A DNA stretch of 64,000 nt from CAWACP01 sp963780655 (GTDB lineage Bacteria > Acidobacteriota > Terriglobia > Bryobacterales > Bryobacteraceae), in assembly GCA_963780655.1 (NCBI GenBank), contig CAWACP010000006.1, positions 1-64,000 on the forward strand, in the 5' to 3' direction. The notes under the pieces are model-generated. The model was not told the DNA's origin, ran no database searches, and was given only the letters and a program-made list of their open reading frames with translations. The translations under genes were made by a program, and so were the position numbers. Shown one piece after another: positions 11,501 through 19,995 of the stretch; the stretch's first letter is position 1; each line of letters opens with the position of its first letter.

Positions 11501-12109
11501 CTATTCCGGGTCTTCGTCAGCCTCGATCGCCAGTTGCGCGATGACCTCGGACACCGCCGCCGACTTGTGAACGATCGGCACGGCGCCGGCGTAGCCTTCG
11601 TGCGAGATGTGCAGCTTGTCGTAGAGCGCGCCGCTCGGCTCCAGGAACGCCCGCGTCTCGACCGACCTCCGCGCGGCCACGACGCTGGTCGAAGCCCGCT
11701 CGTGGTCCTGCATCTCCTTGGCGGTCGGCATCCGCAGCACGTGAACCACGCGCGCGCCGGGGACCTTCATCTCGATCCGGTAGTTGATGCCTTCGCGCTC
11801 GACGTTGGCCACGGCGCACCGCTCAATGCGGCCGATCACCATGCCGGCCTCGGCATCATCGAACTCGGGACCGTCCTTGTCGGTGCGGATCTTGGCGAAC
11901 AGTTCGGCGTTGATCTTCGGCAGGTCCACGTCCTCGCTCTGCGATTTCCCGCGCCCGAGAAAATGCCGCACGGTGCGTTGCGCACGCGCCCAGGCGCACC
12001 ACTCCTCGTCCGAAGGGAACCGCACCTCGCAGCTCTTCTCGCCGCCCGAAAGGATCGGCACCACGAACGGCTTCGACGCATCGAAGCCCGCTTTCTTTTC
12101 GATTTCCAT
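11501..12109 (-). CDS. Tail assembly chaperone-like protein (G position)
   Basis: Intact 202-residue gene 10 bases after the major tail gene and upstream of the tape measure, the slot of lambda G. It opens MEIEKKAGFDASKPFVVP and contains CEVRFPSDEEWCAWARAQR, a pattern seen in tail-chaperone or tail-fold proteins that act on the major tail subunit. The middle is acidic and helical. No signal or membrane segment. The last codons overlap the -1 frame of the next, zinc-ribbon gene. Family membership is inferred from order rather than a clear motif. Confidence 0.55.
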   Translation of the reverse strand: MEIEKKAGFDASKPFVVPILSGGEKSCEVRFPSDEEWCAWARAQRTVRHFLGRGKSQSEDVDLPKINAELFAKIRTDKDGPEFDDAEAGMVIGRIERCAVANVEREGINYRIEMKVPGARVVHVLRMPTAKEMQDHERASTSVVAARRSVETRAFLEPSGALYDKLHISHEGYAGAVPIVHKSAAVSEVIAQLAIEADEDPE

Positions 12110-12119
12110 GTCAAGTCTC

Positions 12120-13149
12120 CTATTGGCAGATGCCCTGTAGCGGCGTGGTGATCGTCATCGTCACCATCCCGTTGGTGGGGTCGTAGAGTTGCACGCCGGT
12201 GATCTGGAGCGTCACGATGCCATCGGTGTTTCCGAGTTCGGCGACGTTGAAGCCCATCTTCTGGATGAGCATCGTGAACGAGTTGTTGGCGTCGCGGGTC
12301 ATGGTGAACGTGGCCGTGCCGGTGGTCAGGTTGATCAGGTTCGCAGTACTCGGTCGATCCCGCCTGCACGCGCACCACAAACTGCACCGCGAAGGCGCGA
12401 TCACCCCACTCGAAACGCCCCTGGATCTGGTAGCCATCCTGCGCTCCCGAGCCAGGGAAGAAGCCGGGCCGGAAGTTGTTTTCCCAGGAGGCTTCCATCG
12501 ACACGAACTGCTTGGCGCTGCCGCCGGAAAGGTAGTTGATGCCGTTGAAGGTCAGAGCGCTGATCATGCCGGCGTTGAATTCATGCGGCGTGGAGATGGC
12601 CGGCAGCGTGATGCCGCTGGGCGAAGTGTACTGGCCGGTGGTGACGCATTCCGCCGAGCACATCGCGCTGGCGCGGCCCGGCGAGTTCTTGATGGAGAGC
12701 TTCCAGCCCTTGACCGCGCAGCCCACCAGCATTTCGTCCAGCACCGCCGAACCACCGGGCCGGATCTGCTGCACGAACGAGAAGTAGGGCAACTCGAGGC
12801 CGGTCGGGTTCGTGGCTCCCAGCGCCGGAACGATGATGTACGTGTACGGACCGCTGCCGCTCACGACGACGTTGCCCATGGAGAAGGACATCGCCCACGC
12901 GAGGAACTCCGACGAGGCGTACTTCGAGAGCTCGTAGGCCGGCATGTTGTAATGCGACTTGAAGAGCTGCGTCGGGAACTCGTGGCCCTTGCCGATTTCC
13001 GCCCGGTCATCCTCGTTCACCGGGACCTTCGCCCACGGCTTGGTATTGAGATTCGTGTGACGCCAGATGGTGGCGACCAGATTCGCCGTTCCGATGGCGG
13101 TCTGTTTGCCGAATCCCCAACCGTTCAGCAATTCATTGATGTTTGCCAT
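12120..13149 (-). pseudogene. Major tail protein, frameshifted near the C-terminus
   Basis: Starts MANINELLNGWGFGKQTAIG at 13149, just after a small gene. About 340 residues: a beta-rich tail-tube protein with WEWGD-like strands (IQGRFEWGDRAFAVQFVV) in the first 265 residues. The end continues in another frame as TGTATFTMTRDANNSFTML to the stop at 12120. The switch lies near 12347. Tube proteins in this slot, between terminator and chaperone, polymerise into the tail tube. Without a repair the last quarter would be replaced by unrelated Arg-rich sequence. A C-terminal Ig-like or beta domain is likely. Confidence 0.75.
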
Positions 13150-13150
13150 G

Positions 13151-13306
13151 CTACTTTTCCTCCTCAGCCGCAACTGCCGGCTTTTGCGCCGCCGCCGGCG
13201 CGGGAACCTGATGCCAACCGGCGCCATGAGCGGCGTGAGCGCTTCGGTGGTCGCCTCGACTTCCTTCACTTCGCCCTCGGGCGATCTGCATAAAAACCGA
13301 TTCCAT
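13151..13306 (-). CDS. Very small Ala/Glu-rich prophage protein
   Basis: A 51-codon frame lies between the tail terminator-like and major tail genes, starting MESVFMQIA and ending PAVAAEEEK. The middle third reads better one frame over (EGEVKEVEATTEALTPLMAP), so two compensating indels (near 13285 and 13210) are likely and the formal frame is still open. Low complexity and short; function unknown. Its placement between the terminator-like gene and the tube gene, with small spacing on both sides, argues that it is translated. Confidence 0.35.
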   Translation of the reverse strand: MESVFMQIARGRSEGSRGDHRSAHAAHGAGWHQVPAPAAAQKPAVAAEEEK

Positions 13307-13316
13307 AACGTTGTCC

Positions 13317-13821
13317 TCATTCCCCGCCGGGATTGCCTTGCTCCACGAGCGTTGCTTGCACCTCGAAGTAATCGAGCGTCGCCCCGTCCGCGCTCACCAC
13401 AACCGTGTTTCGCTGCGCGGAGGGAAGATCCATGTCCATCGGGTAGCAATCGGGATCGATCTGGAAATGCAGAAGCGACGCCCACGATGGAGCGCCCGTT
13501 GGTATTGCGCTCACCAGCAGCCAGAACAGATCGGCATACGTGGCGGTGGAATCCTGTTCCGGCGCCCGCAAGTAGATCGAGAAGCGATGCGCGAAGTGCA
13601 GTGACCCGCCAGTGAGACGCCGCGGCGTGGTGCCGTTCCAGGCAACCAGAATCGAGCCGGGCGGCATCTGTAGGATGGCCAACCGAAGATTGTTGTCGGT
13701 AGCCAGCCCTTCCATGAATGCGCGGATGTTGTCGCCGTCGCCGCCGAGCGCAGTCGACCAAGTCCGGGCAGGACTGGAGCGCAGTCACCCACTCGCCAAG
13801 TATTGTTTTCGGATTGATCAC
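13317..13821 (-). pseudogene. Tail terminator-like protein, frameshifted
   Basis: The best start is GTG at 13821 (INPKTILGEWVTALQSCPDL). After about 20 codons the reading moves, near 13755, to a frame that is open to 13317: MEGLATDNNLRLAILQMPPG, then SLHFAHRFSIYLRAP and a C-terminal DYFEVQATLVEQGN. Length of about 168 residues and a position between the FII-like connector and the tube match lambda Z/U proteins, which cap the tail and join it to the head. The call is positional; the frameshift is inferred from amino-acid character. Confidence 0.6.
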
Positions 13822-13828
13822 GGAACCG

Positions 13829-14155
13829 TCAACTCGCGCGCTGCAGCAGTGCCAGGTTGAGCATGCCGTAGGCATCCGGCTGCCGCACCGTCGTCACCAC
13901 GTACTGCGCGCCCCAGGCGGTCACCCAATCGCCCTTTGCCGGCGGATTCGAGAAGTCGGAAGGATTCACCGAGATCTCTTCGAAGTTCGCCATCGCGCCG
14001 GACTCCTCGCGCACGCGCAGATGGCGCACCGCCGTCACCGTGAACGCGCTTCCCTGCGCCGCGCCTGCCTGCACCGGTTGGTACACCACCGGCTCGCCGA
14101 ACGTCTGCGAAATGACGCCGTCCACGAACGCTTCAATGCTGGGCCAGTTCGGCAT
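13829..14155 (-). CDS. Head-tail connector (FII-like)
   Basis: Intact 108 residues: MPNWPSIEAFVDGVISQTFG, a central VTAVRHLRVREESG strand and the C-terminal GDWVTAWGAQYVVTTVRQPDAYG. The length and the beta-hairpin pattern with a D-W or G-D-x-V motif fit head-tail attachment proteins such as lambda FII. The position directly upstream of the terminator-like gene and downstream of the capsid cluster supports this. It starts 1 base after the stop of the preceding gene. Confidence 0.55.
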   Translation of the reverse strand: MPNWPSIEAFVDGVISQTFGEPVVYQPVQAGAAQGSAFTVTAVRHLRVREESGAMANFEEISVNPSDFSNPPAKGDWVTAWGAQYVVTTVRQPDAYGMLNLALLQRAS

Positions 14156-14156
14156 C

Positions 14157-14483
14157 TCACGTCCAGTAGGCGACGATCAGTCCTTCGCCCGCGTTGTTGG
14201 CATCGACGTAGTAGTCCGATGGCACCAGCAAATGCCGGGAGTCTTCCGCCCAGATGTCGAATGCATCCGCGACGCCGCCACCCGAGCCCGTGGGCCAGAA
14301 CTCCTTGACCACGCCCGTGCCGTTCGCCTTGTTCATGCCGGAGACGCCGAGGAACACGCGCCCCGTCTCGCCGATCACCGCCGCGAAGCGCATCCGCTCC
14401 ACGCGCAGATTCGTGTCACTGGTAACGGGGACTGGCGTGCCAGGCGTCGGGACGGGGATATTGCCGAACGATTTTGCTTTCAT
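14157..14483 (-). CDS. Unknown virion-region protein, 108 residues
   Basis: Intact gene MKAKSFGNIPVPTPGTPVPV with a later beta-rich region (FAAVIGETGRVFLGVSGMNK) and AFDIWAEDSRHLLVPSDYYV. It sits between the capsid gene and the FII-like connector together with two other small genes of unknown family, spaced 2 to 6 bases from its neighbours. It may be a second decoration or connector protein. No transmembrane segment or recognisable domain. Confidence 0.5.
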   Translation of the reverse strand: MKAKSFGNIPVPTPGTPVPVTSDTNLRVERMRFAAVIGETGRVFLGVSGMNKANGTGVVKEFWPTGSGGGVADAFDIWAEDSRHLLVPSDYYVDANNAGEGLIVAYWT

Positions 14484-14488
14484 CGGAA

Positions 14489-14797
14489 TCAGAGCCAGGC
14501 CAGGATCTTGTACTTGGCGCCGGTGGTCACCGTCACCTTCACGTTGGTCGCGTCGTGCGTTCCCTCGGTCACCGTGAAGACGTTGGCACTCCCGCTGTTG
14601 TCCGCGCAGGAGACCAGCACGCCCGCAGGCACCGCCCCCAGGCCGTGCGCGATGCTCTGCTGCGCGCCATTGCCCGTTTGCACCGCCGACAGGAACTGCT
14701 TCTGCTTCGATGGGTAGCTGCCCTTGAAGTTCGGCTGCGGACCCGCGCTCTGAAACTCCGGAGCGTTAATGGGCGTTTTTTCCACTTTGACTGCCAT
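14489..14797 (-). CDS. Unknown virion-region protein, 102 residues
   Basis: Starts MAVKVEKTPINAPEFQSAGP after a good ribosome site (AAAGGAG, 7 bases before the ATG). The second half is a beta-rich, Ser/Thr/Ala/Gly-rich domain (VPAGVLVSCADNSGSANVFT, VTTGAKYKILAWL) resembling small capsid decoration or fibre-like domains. The start overlaps the preceding gene by 32 bases. Function not recognised; a surface or decoration role is a guess. Confidence 0.5.
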   Translation of the reverse strand: MAVKVEKTPINAPEFQSAGPQPNFKGSYPSKQKQFLSAVQTGNGAQQSIAHGLGAVPAGVLVSCADNSGSANVFTVTEGTHDATNVKVTVTTGAKYKILAWL

Positions 14798-15056
14798 GTC
14801 TCTTCTCCTTTCCCGGTTTAGCCGGTTCCTGCTTGGGAAGCTTGGAGAGCGCCCGCTCCGCTTCTGCCTGCGTCCCGATCCGGCGTTGCTCGTAAAGCTG
14901 CCGCGCGCGCGTCAACTGGACCTTGTTTGTGGCATCGGGAGCGGGATACTCGTCGCCGATGTCAGACGGCGTAAAGCCCTGCAACGGGCGCAGGACGTAA
15001 AGCGGCGGAACCAGGCCCCTGGTCAGCCGCGCCCACGATTCACGACGAAGCATCAT
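14766..15056 (-). CDS. Small basic protein after major capsid
   Basis: 96 residues from ATG at 15056, two bases after the capsid stop: MMLRRESWARLTRGLVPPLY, then a helical, Lys/Arg/Gln-rich tail (LTRARQLYEQRRIGTQAEAE, LSKLPKQEPAK). Its place matches lambda FI, which is also small and charged and helps packaging. The last 32 bases overlap the next gene. The composition is compatible with a packaging or connector role, but no family is recognised. Confidence 0.45.
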   Translation of the reverse strand: MMLRRESWARLTRGLVPPLYVLRPLQGFTPSDIGDEYPAPDATNKVQLTRARQLYEQRRIGTQAEAERALSKLPKQEPAKPGKEKRHGSQSGKNAH

Positions 15057-15058
15057 GG

Positions 15059-16072
15059 CTACACCGCCGAGATCACGTTGTTGAAGAAGAAGCCCAGGTC
15101 CGCAGAGACCAGGCGCATATCGAACGCCGAGTCGATCTCCACGCGATCCGAAGCCAGGTGCTCCATGCGGAACGTCTTGATGCGGACGCCGGCGCCGCCG
15201 GTGGTTCCGATCAGGCCCGTCCAGTTGAACACGTACCCGGCGCTGGGAGTCATCAGGCCGGCGTTCTTCGGGCGGTAGAACAGCGCCGCGCTCAGGCCGC
15301 CGATGAACGAGTTGGATTCGGCCGCGCCTTCCGCCGCCGTGTTGTAGACGGCGTCGATGACCAGGACCTCTTCGAGTTCGAGAATCTCGGCCATGATCTG
15401 GCGGGTGGCCACTGCCGGGTTCGGCGCGGTCTGGCCGTACTTGGTGCGGTCGATGAAGTCGGGGTGATCGACGAGCTTGTCGAACACCGGGCGGCTCACC
15501 ACGAAGATGTTCGGCGCGAAGCCGCCGCTCGACAGCCGCATCTGGGTCTTCGCGTGGCGAATGTCGGTGATGGGGTTGCCGTTCGGATAGTTCCCGGAGT
15601 CCCAGTAGACGACGTGCGTGGAGTCCGCGGTCGCCTGGCCACTGGCCTGATTGGTCCAGATCCCGGTGCCGAAGAACTTCGAGACCCACTGGTTCTCACG
15701 CCGGATCAGCGCCTTCTGGGTCAGGAAGATGGTGGCGTCGCGGTCGGGGGCGAGCGGCGAGTCGCTGTTGGAGCGGATCTGGTCATCCACGTCCTTGTGC
15801 AGCGACCAGACGTCGCAGTTGTACGTGCCGGTGGAATTCAGGTTGTAACCCGTGCCGGCGGATTCGGCGGAAAGCGCGCGCTTCTGCATCTCGTCGCGGT
15901 TGAAATCGGCCCGCGCGTAGGTGTAGTACAGGTCGCTTTTGTTTTCGACCGGGACCGCCGGAAAGGCCTTGTCCGCGACGAATTCGACTCCGGCGGCCTC
16001 CTGAAGGTAGGCCACGGAGATGTTCGTCAGCGGTCGGTTGACGTGAACGTCTTGTAGTGTTGGCTGAGGCAT
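15059..16072 (-). CDS. Major capsid protein
   Basis: Intact 337 residues beginning MPQPTLQDVHVNRPLTNISV. It has the features of the lambda E/HK97-fold capsid family: an N-terminal PLTNISVAYLQEAAGVEFVADKAFP-like arm region (given here in part), a spine helix region, a peripheral ATRQIMAEILELEEVLVIDA segment, and a C-terminal beta portion ending DLGFFFNNVISAV. Length is close to lambda E (341). It lies directly downstream of the decoration gene and upstream of small connectors. It forms the icosahedral shell. This is one of the few large prophage genes with no visible indel. Confidence 0.85.
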   Translation of the reverse strand: MPQPTLQDVHVNRPLTNISVAYLQEAAGVEFVADKAFPAVPVENKSDLYYTYARADFNRDEMQKRALSAESAGTGYNLNSTGTYNCDVWSLHKDVDDQIRSNSDSPLAPDRDATIFLTQKALIRRENQWVSKFFGTGIWTNQASGQATADSTHVVYWDSGNYPNGNPITDIRHAKTQMRLSSGGFAPNIFVVSRPVFDKLVDHPDFIDRTKYGQTAPNPAVATRQIMAEILELEEVLVIDAVYNTAAEGAAESNSFIGGLSAALFYRPKNAGLMTPSAGYVFNWTGLIGTTGGAGVRIKTFRMEHLASDRVEIDSAFDMRLVSADLGFFFNNVISAV

Positions 16073-16099
16073 TTGTGATTTCTCCTTGTTTGTGAACGG

Positions 16100-16484
16100 C
16101 TACATCTTGTACGGGCCGAGAAGCAGCGCGGGGATGATCACGCCAGCGCCCGCCCGATGCAGCCAGCGCGCGCGCCCGCACGAAATTGCCGGAGGTCGCA
16201 GTGATGGCCTGGCCGCTGGCGTTGGCCATGAGCGGGTCGCCGCTGTTGACGGCAGCGCCGGTCACCAGCTTGGTGATGCCGAGGATGGCGACCTCGCCCT
16301 CGACTCCCTGCGCGTTGGGCTTGTCCTGGACCACGCCATCGGCGACGGCGCCAGCGCCCGTGAAGTTGATCTGCCCGGACGAGTTGACGGTCACGAAGTA
16401 GAACTGCGGATTCACAGTTCCACCGCTCGTGAGGTCCGCCGCCGCCGGAAGCCCTACTGTGCGTAATGTCTGTTCGAATGCCAT
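16100..16484 (-). pseudogene. Head decoration / capsid cement protein, frameshifted end
   Basis: From ATG at 16484, MAFEQTLRTVGLPAAADLTS, about 128 residues with strands such as FYFVTVNSSGQINFTGAG and GEVAILGITKLVTGAAV. This pattern resembles DUF2190-type capsid cement and lambda D-like decoration proteins that stabilise the expanded head. The sensible C-terminus (AGVIIPALLLGPYKM, stop at 16100) is in another frame, so one extra base near 16157 is inferred. Gene order protease, decoration, capsid is the same as lambda C, D, E. Confidence 0.65.
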
Positions 16485-16505
16485 GTCTGTTGGTCTCCTT
16501 TCGCC

Positions 16506-17267
16506 CTACCGGGCGAGGCGAACGCCAGCCCGCTCGAGCGTGGCGATCAGGCCCTTCGCGTTGTGCTGCGCCACGAACGCGCCGTAAACCTCGGGATGCT
16601 CTTCGAGCATCTGGGCGTAGGCGCGCTCCTTGGTCAGCTTGGTGGTACCGCTTTCGGCGTAAAGATTCGGAGTCTCTTTGCCGCGATTCTGGCGGGCGTA
16701 GCTGGTGGCTTGGGCTTCAATTTCCTGAAGCGAGCCAACCGCGCCCTGGTTCGGGTTGACGTGCGAAGTAATCATGCTCCTCTCGCTTTCGATCACGCGG
16801 GCGGCGGTCAGTTCCTCGCTGATTTCCGCCACGCTGAAGTATTGGCCGGTGGACTTCTTCTTGGTGAGGAACTCCGCGGCCTTGTCGGGACATCCGGCCA
16901 TCTTGCACAGCGCGCCGATGGCTTCGATGTCGCCTTCGGGACGCATCTTCAGCGGCACGCCAGCCACGGCAGCGAGGCCGGCGAGCGGGGCCATGCCTTC
17001 CGGTTTCTTGGCGTCGCTCTTTACGCCCTCGCCGCAGGCGTGGCAGTACTCCGCGCCTTTGCGCAGCTCGGCACCGCAGGCGTGGCAGAACTTACCGGAC
17101 GCCTCGCCTTCGGCCTTCGTGCCGCAGGCGTGGCAGAACGTCGCATCTGCGTGAAGCTTGGTTCCGCACGCGTGGCAGTACTTCGGTTCGTTGTTGGTCT
17201 TCTCGTCGCCGTCACCGTCGCCCGGCTTCTTACCCTCGGCGGCGATTGTCAGCGTTTCGTCGGGCAT
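16506..17267 (-). CDS. Nested in-frame scaffold protein with paired zinc ribbons (Nu3-like)
   Basis: An ATG at 17267 inside the protease frame (MPDETLTIAAEGKKPGDGDG) is preceded at 17285 to 17278 by AAGGAGGT, a near-perfect ribosome site with 10 bases of spacing. This would make a separate 253-residue C-terminal product. In lambda the scaffold Nu3 is made exactly this way from inside gene C. The product has an acidic linker, four CHACG motifs (residues about 30 to 80) that could form two zinc ribbons, then helices (YFSVAEISEELTAARVIE, LEEHPEVYGAFVAQHNAKG). It lies downstream of the protease indel, so it stays intact. Independent translation is inferred from the ribosome site. Confidence 0.6.
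   Translation of the reverse strand: MPDETLTIAAEGKKPGDGDGDEKTNNEPKYCHACGTKLHADATFCHACGTKAEGEASGKFCHACGAELRKGAEYCHACGEGVKSDAKKPEGMAPLAGLAAVAGVPLKMRPEGDIEAIGALCKMAGCPDKAAEFLTKKKSTGQYFSVAEISEELTAARVIESERSMITSHVNPNQGAVGSLQEIEAQATSYARQNRGKETPNLYAESGTTKLTKERAYAQMLEEHPEVYGAFVAQHNAKGLIATLERAGVRLAR
17032..17178 (-). repeat. Four direct repeats encoding CHACG zinc knuckles
   Basis: The 15-base unit ccgcaggcgtggcag (plus-strand sense) occurs at 17032, 17074, 17122 and, with one change, at 17164. Spacings are 42, 48 and 42 bases. Each unit encodes CHACG, within larger units of the type K/T-F/Y-CHACG. The spacing is a multiple of three, so the frame is kept. This looks like tandem duplication of a 14-residue zinc-knuckle module rather than an array element. 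Confidence 0.9.
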
Positions 17268-17277
17268 ACTTGCTGTT

Positions 17278-17285
17278 ACCTCCTT
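17278..17285 (-). promoter_or_regulatory. Strong internal ribosome binding site for nested scaffold
   Basis: AAGGAGGT on the minus strand, 10 bases before the in-frame ATG at 17267, within the sequence that also codes Lys-Glu-Val of the longer protease. It is the strongest match to the anti-Shine-Dalgarno that I noticed in the prophage and is what supports the nested gene. Confidence 0.6.
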
Positions 17286-18176
17286 GGTTGTGGATATTGC
17301 GGCAATCGCCGCCGTTGAACTCTGGACCGGCTCGCCGAGCAGTTGACGAAGCGCGTTCATGGCGTCGCCCAGCGTTCCGACCTCGTCGGCCAGCAGCGGA
17401 ACGGCATTCTCCGCCCAGTACACGCCAGCCTGCGTCGCGATGATCTTTTCTGCGTCGGCCTTCCGGTTCCGCGCGACCGTTGCTACGAACTGGTCGTACT
17501 GCCGGTCAATCTCGGACTGGATGTCTTTCTCGGCCCGCTCCGAAAGCGGTTCATGCGGGTTCCCATCGACCTTCCTGTCGCCTTTGAAGATGTAGGTGTA
17601 CTTGAACCCCTGCTCGTCGTTGAACTTCGAATCCTCCGTATGCAGCACCACGACGCCGACCGACCCGACCGCTCCCATGCGCGTGACGAAGATCCTGTCG
17701 GCCGCGCTGGTCGAGGGCGTAGGCCGCCGAGAATGCGAAGTCGTCGGCGACCGCATAGATCGGCTTCGCGCCGCGAAGCGAATAGATGTAGTCGGACAGT
17801 TCCAGGCATCCGGTGGTCTCGCCGCCCGGCGAATCAACCTGCAGGAGGATCGCCCGCACTCCGGCGTCGTTCACCGCGTCCTGAAGGTAGCCCCCGATCT
17901 GCGCGTAGGAGCTGCAACCACTCAGCGCCGAAACCCAGGATTCCGCTTTCGTCAGCACGCCCTGGATCGGAATGATCGCGACGCCGTCGATCACCTGGTA
18001 GCCGCTGTCGTCGGCCTGCTCCATGTACGCCGCGGCGAACGGTTCCGCGGGCTTCACGCCGGCCACCGGAATGATCCCCAGCCGTGGCCCCAGCGCCTGG
18101 ACGATCACGTCCAGCTTGGGCGGGTGAATCATGAGCGGCGTGTTCACAAACCGCGATGCAACACGAGTCAGATTCG

Positions 18177-19776
18177 TCATGGCTTCACGTCCACCTCGCC
18201 CTTGCTCGCGTCCTGCTGGATCTCGGCTTCCGTCAATCCGGCGTTGCGCCCGGTCAGGACCTTCCGGCCATCGCTGTCGTAGGACAGCCCAAGCTTGTCG
18301 GCCCGCTTGTTGTCCGCTGTCTGCTCCGCATCCACGGCACCGGCGTCGCGCCCTTGCGCCGCCACCTCGGTGGAACGCGTGGATAGGCCGCTGCGGATGG
18401 CGTCGTTGGAAGCCTTGATGTCCTTCTCGGGATCGACCCACGGCCAGCCGGGCGTTACCCACTGCACTTCCTCGAATGGCTCGGGATCTTTGTTGTACGC
18501 GTTCAGCAGGTCAATGCCGAACACCAGCGCCAGCATCGCCTCGCGCAGCCAGCGCTTATAAACCGGATGGCAGACCTGGAAGATGAAAACCGAATGCTGA
18601 TACTGCTCGCACTTGCGGCGGAACTCCAGCAGGCCGGCGCGGATCGAGGAATAGTTGATCCCCGACAGGTCGCCGCTGATCTGATACTCGGCAAGCCCCG
18701 CGCCACTCGAAAAAGCTTGCAGGCAAGTCCGGATGAACGATTTGAAATCGCCGCTGTCCTTGGCCTCGGCAAACTGCACCTCTTCGCCGAAGTTCAGAAC
18801 CTGGAACGTGCCGGGTTCGAGCTTGCTGATCTGCGTCCCCGGCTCTGTCTGGGTCGGCCCGTTCTGATACTGGTCCGGAGGGATGATCGGATTGTCCGGG
18901 CTGGCCTGCGTGATGAACCCGGTGATCATCGCCGCGAGCTTCTTGCGGACGATCTCGGCGTCCGTGTACTGCTCCAGTTCGTAGAGCTTCGCGATCACCG
19001 ATGTCAGCCACGGCTGGCCCCGGAACTGGCCCGCGCGAATCGGCTTGTAGACGTGCAGCACCTCGGTGGCGGGCACCCGCTCTACCGAGAGAGCCTCCAT
19101 CGGGAAAAACATCGTCTCGCCCGGATGCGCCTTCCAGAAGTGGTACGCCGCGCGCCGCCCATCGGCCTGAAACTCGATGCCGCACCGCACGTGAGTTGTT
19201 CGGCGGCATCTGCTCGACAGCCGTGCGCCACAGCGGTAACTGCTCGGCCTCGATCAACTGGAGTTGCAGCGGAACCGTAAGCCCTTCCTTCACAGAACGC
19301 GGCCGGAACCGGACGAAGCACTCGCCGGCCTCCATGACTTCGCGCGCGATCACCATCTGCTGGCCGTAGAAATCCGTCTGGCCAGATGCAGGATTCCGCG
19401 GGTCGTACTCGACGTCGCACTCGCGAGTCCATCGATTCCACTTCCTGGTGATCAGGTCGCGGATCTTATCGTCCGGATGGTGCGGCACCAGGCGAATCCC
19501 GCGCCCGATCGCATTGGCCACGTAGGAATCCACGGCCGCCGCCGCCCACGCGCTGTTTCGAACCGCGTCCCGGTTGCGCGCCTGCAACTCCAGGCCATGC
19601 GAAAACAGGAGCGTGTTGAGGCCGAGGGACGGCGGATTCCATCCCATTCCCCGACGCCCGCGCCCGGCGGCATCGAACGGGAACGTCCCCATCGCGCGGG
19701 TGCGCGGGACGCGCGGGATCGGCATCGGCTCGTGCCCGGCTTGGCGCGCGAGCGTCATCAACGTTTCAATTGGCAC
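18177..19776 (-). pseudogene. Portal protein (lambda B-type), one frameshift
   Basis: About 530 residues, the size of lambda gpB. It starts MPIETLMTLARQAGHEPMPI at 19776, 6 bases after the gpW-like gene. Recognisable portal_2 features are the early AVRNSAWAAAAVDSYVANAIG, YDPRNPASGQTDFYGQQ and, after a frame change near 19195, HPGETMFFPMEALSVERVPA, LHVYKPIRAGQFRGQPWLT and YSSIRAGLLEFRRKCEQYQ. Portal dodecamers form the DNA entry vertex. The C-terminus ends at 18177 and overlaps the protease start. The single indel truncates the protein at about residue 195. Confidence 0.85.
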
Positions 19777-19782
19777 GGCGAT

Positions 19783-19995
19783 TTAGTGGCCCCAACCGTT
19801 GGTCGTGTAGATGCGCACCTGGCGCACTTGCTGCGGCCCGGACTGCTGGGCGATGTCGTTCAGGATCAGATTCCGGAGTTTCAAGTAGTCGTCCACGGAA
19901 TCGAATTCAAACTCGCGATCCTGAAAGCGGACTCGCCTCGCGCCCTGCTTGCGCGCGGCGTCGAGAGCATCGAGATCGGACTGAGTGAATGCCAT
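19783..19995 (-). CDS. Head-tail joining protein (gpW-like)
   Basis: Intact 70-residue gene, MAFTQSDLDALDAARKQGAR, then VRFQDREFEFDSVDDYLKLR. Lambda gpW is 68 residues with the same pattern: helix, beta hairpin with R-x-x-D-R/G-x-x, and helix. It starts in a TAATG overlap with the large terminase stop and ends 6 bases before the portal. That terminase, W, portal order is the lambda order. gpW closes the filled head for tail attachment. Confidence 0.75.
   Translation of the reverse strand: MAFTQSDLDALDAARKQGARRVRFQDREFEFDSVDDYLKLRNLILNDIAQQSGPQQVRQVRIYTTNGWGH

Larger units (their letters stand above)
16506..18180 (-). pseudogene. S49/ClpP-like head maturation protease with zinc-ribbon C-terminus
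   Basis: Begins MTNLTRVASRFVNTPLMIHP at 18180, overlapping the portal stop as ATGA. Residues about 60 to 230 are an SppA/ClpP-type protease: VAIIPIQGVL strand, LLQVDSPGGET, then the nucleophile region DDFAFSAAYAL and, after a frame switch near 17710, RMGAVGSVGVVV. This domain removes capsid and portal N-termini during prohead maturation. The protein then continues through a linker to four CHACG motifs forming probable paired zinc ribbons, and a helical C-terminal scaffold-like region. The downstream frame is open from 17837 to 16506. About 558 residues in total, longer than lambda C (439). The indel would kill the protease unless it is a sequence error. Confidence 0.75.

Noticed and set aside
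17032..17178. Regular short repeats as a CRISPR array
   Set aside because: Units are 15 bases, spacing follows codons, and they encode CHACG in a long frame.
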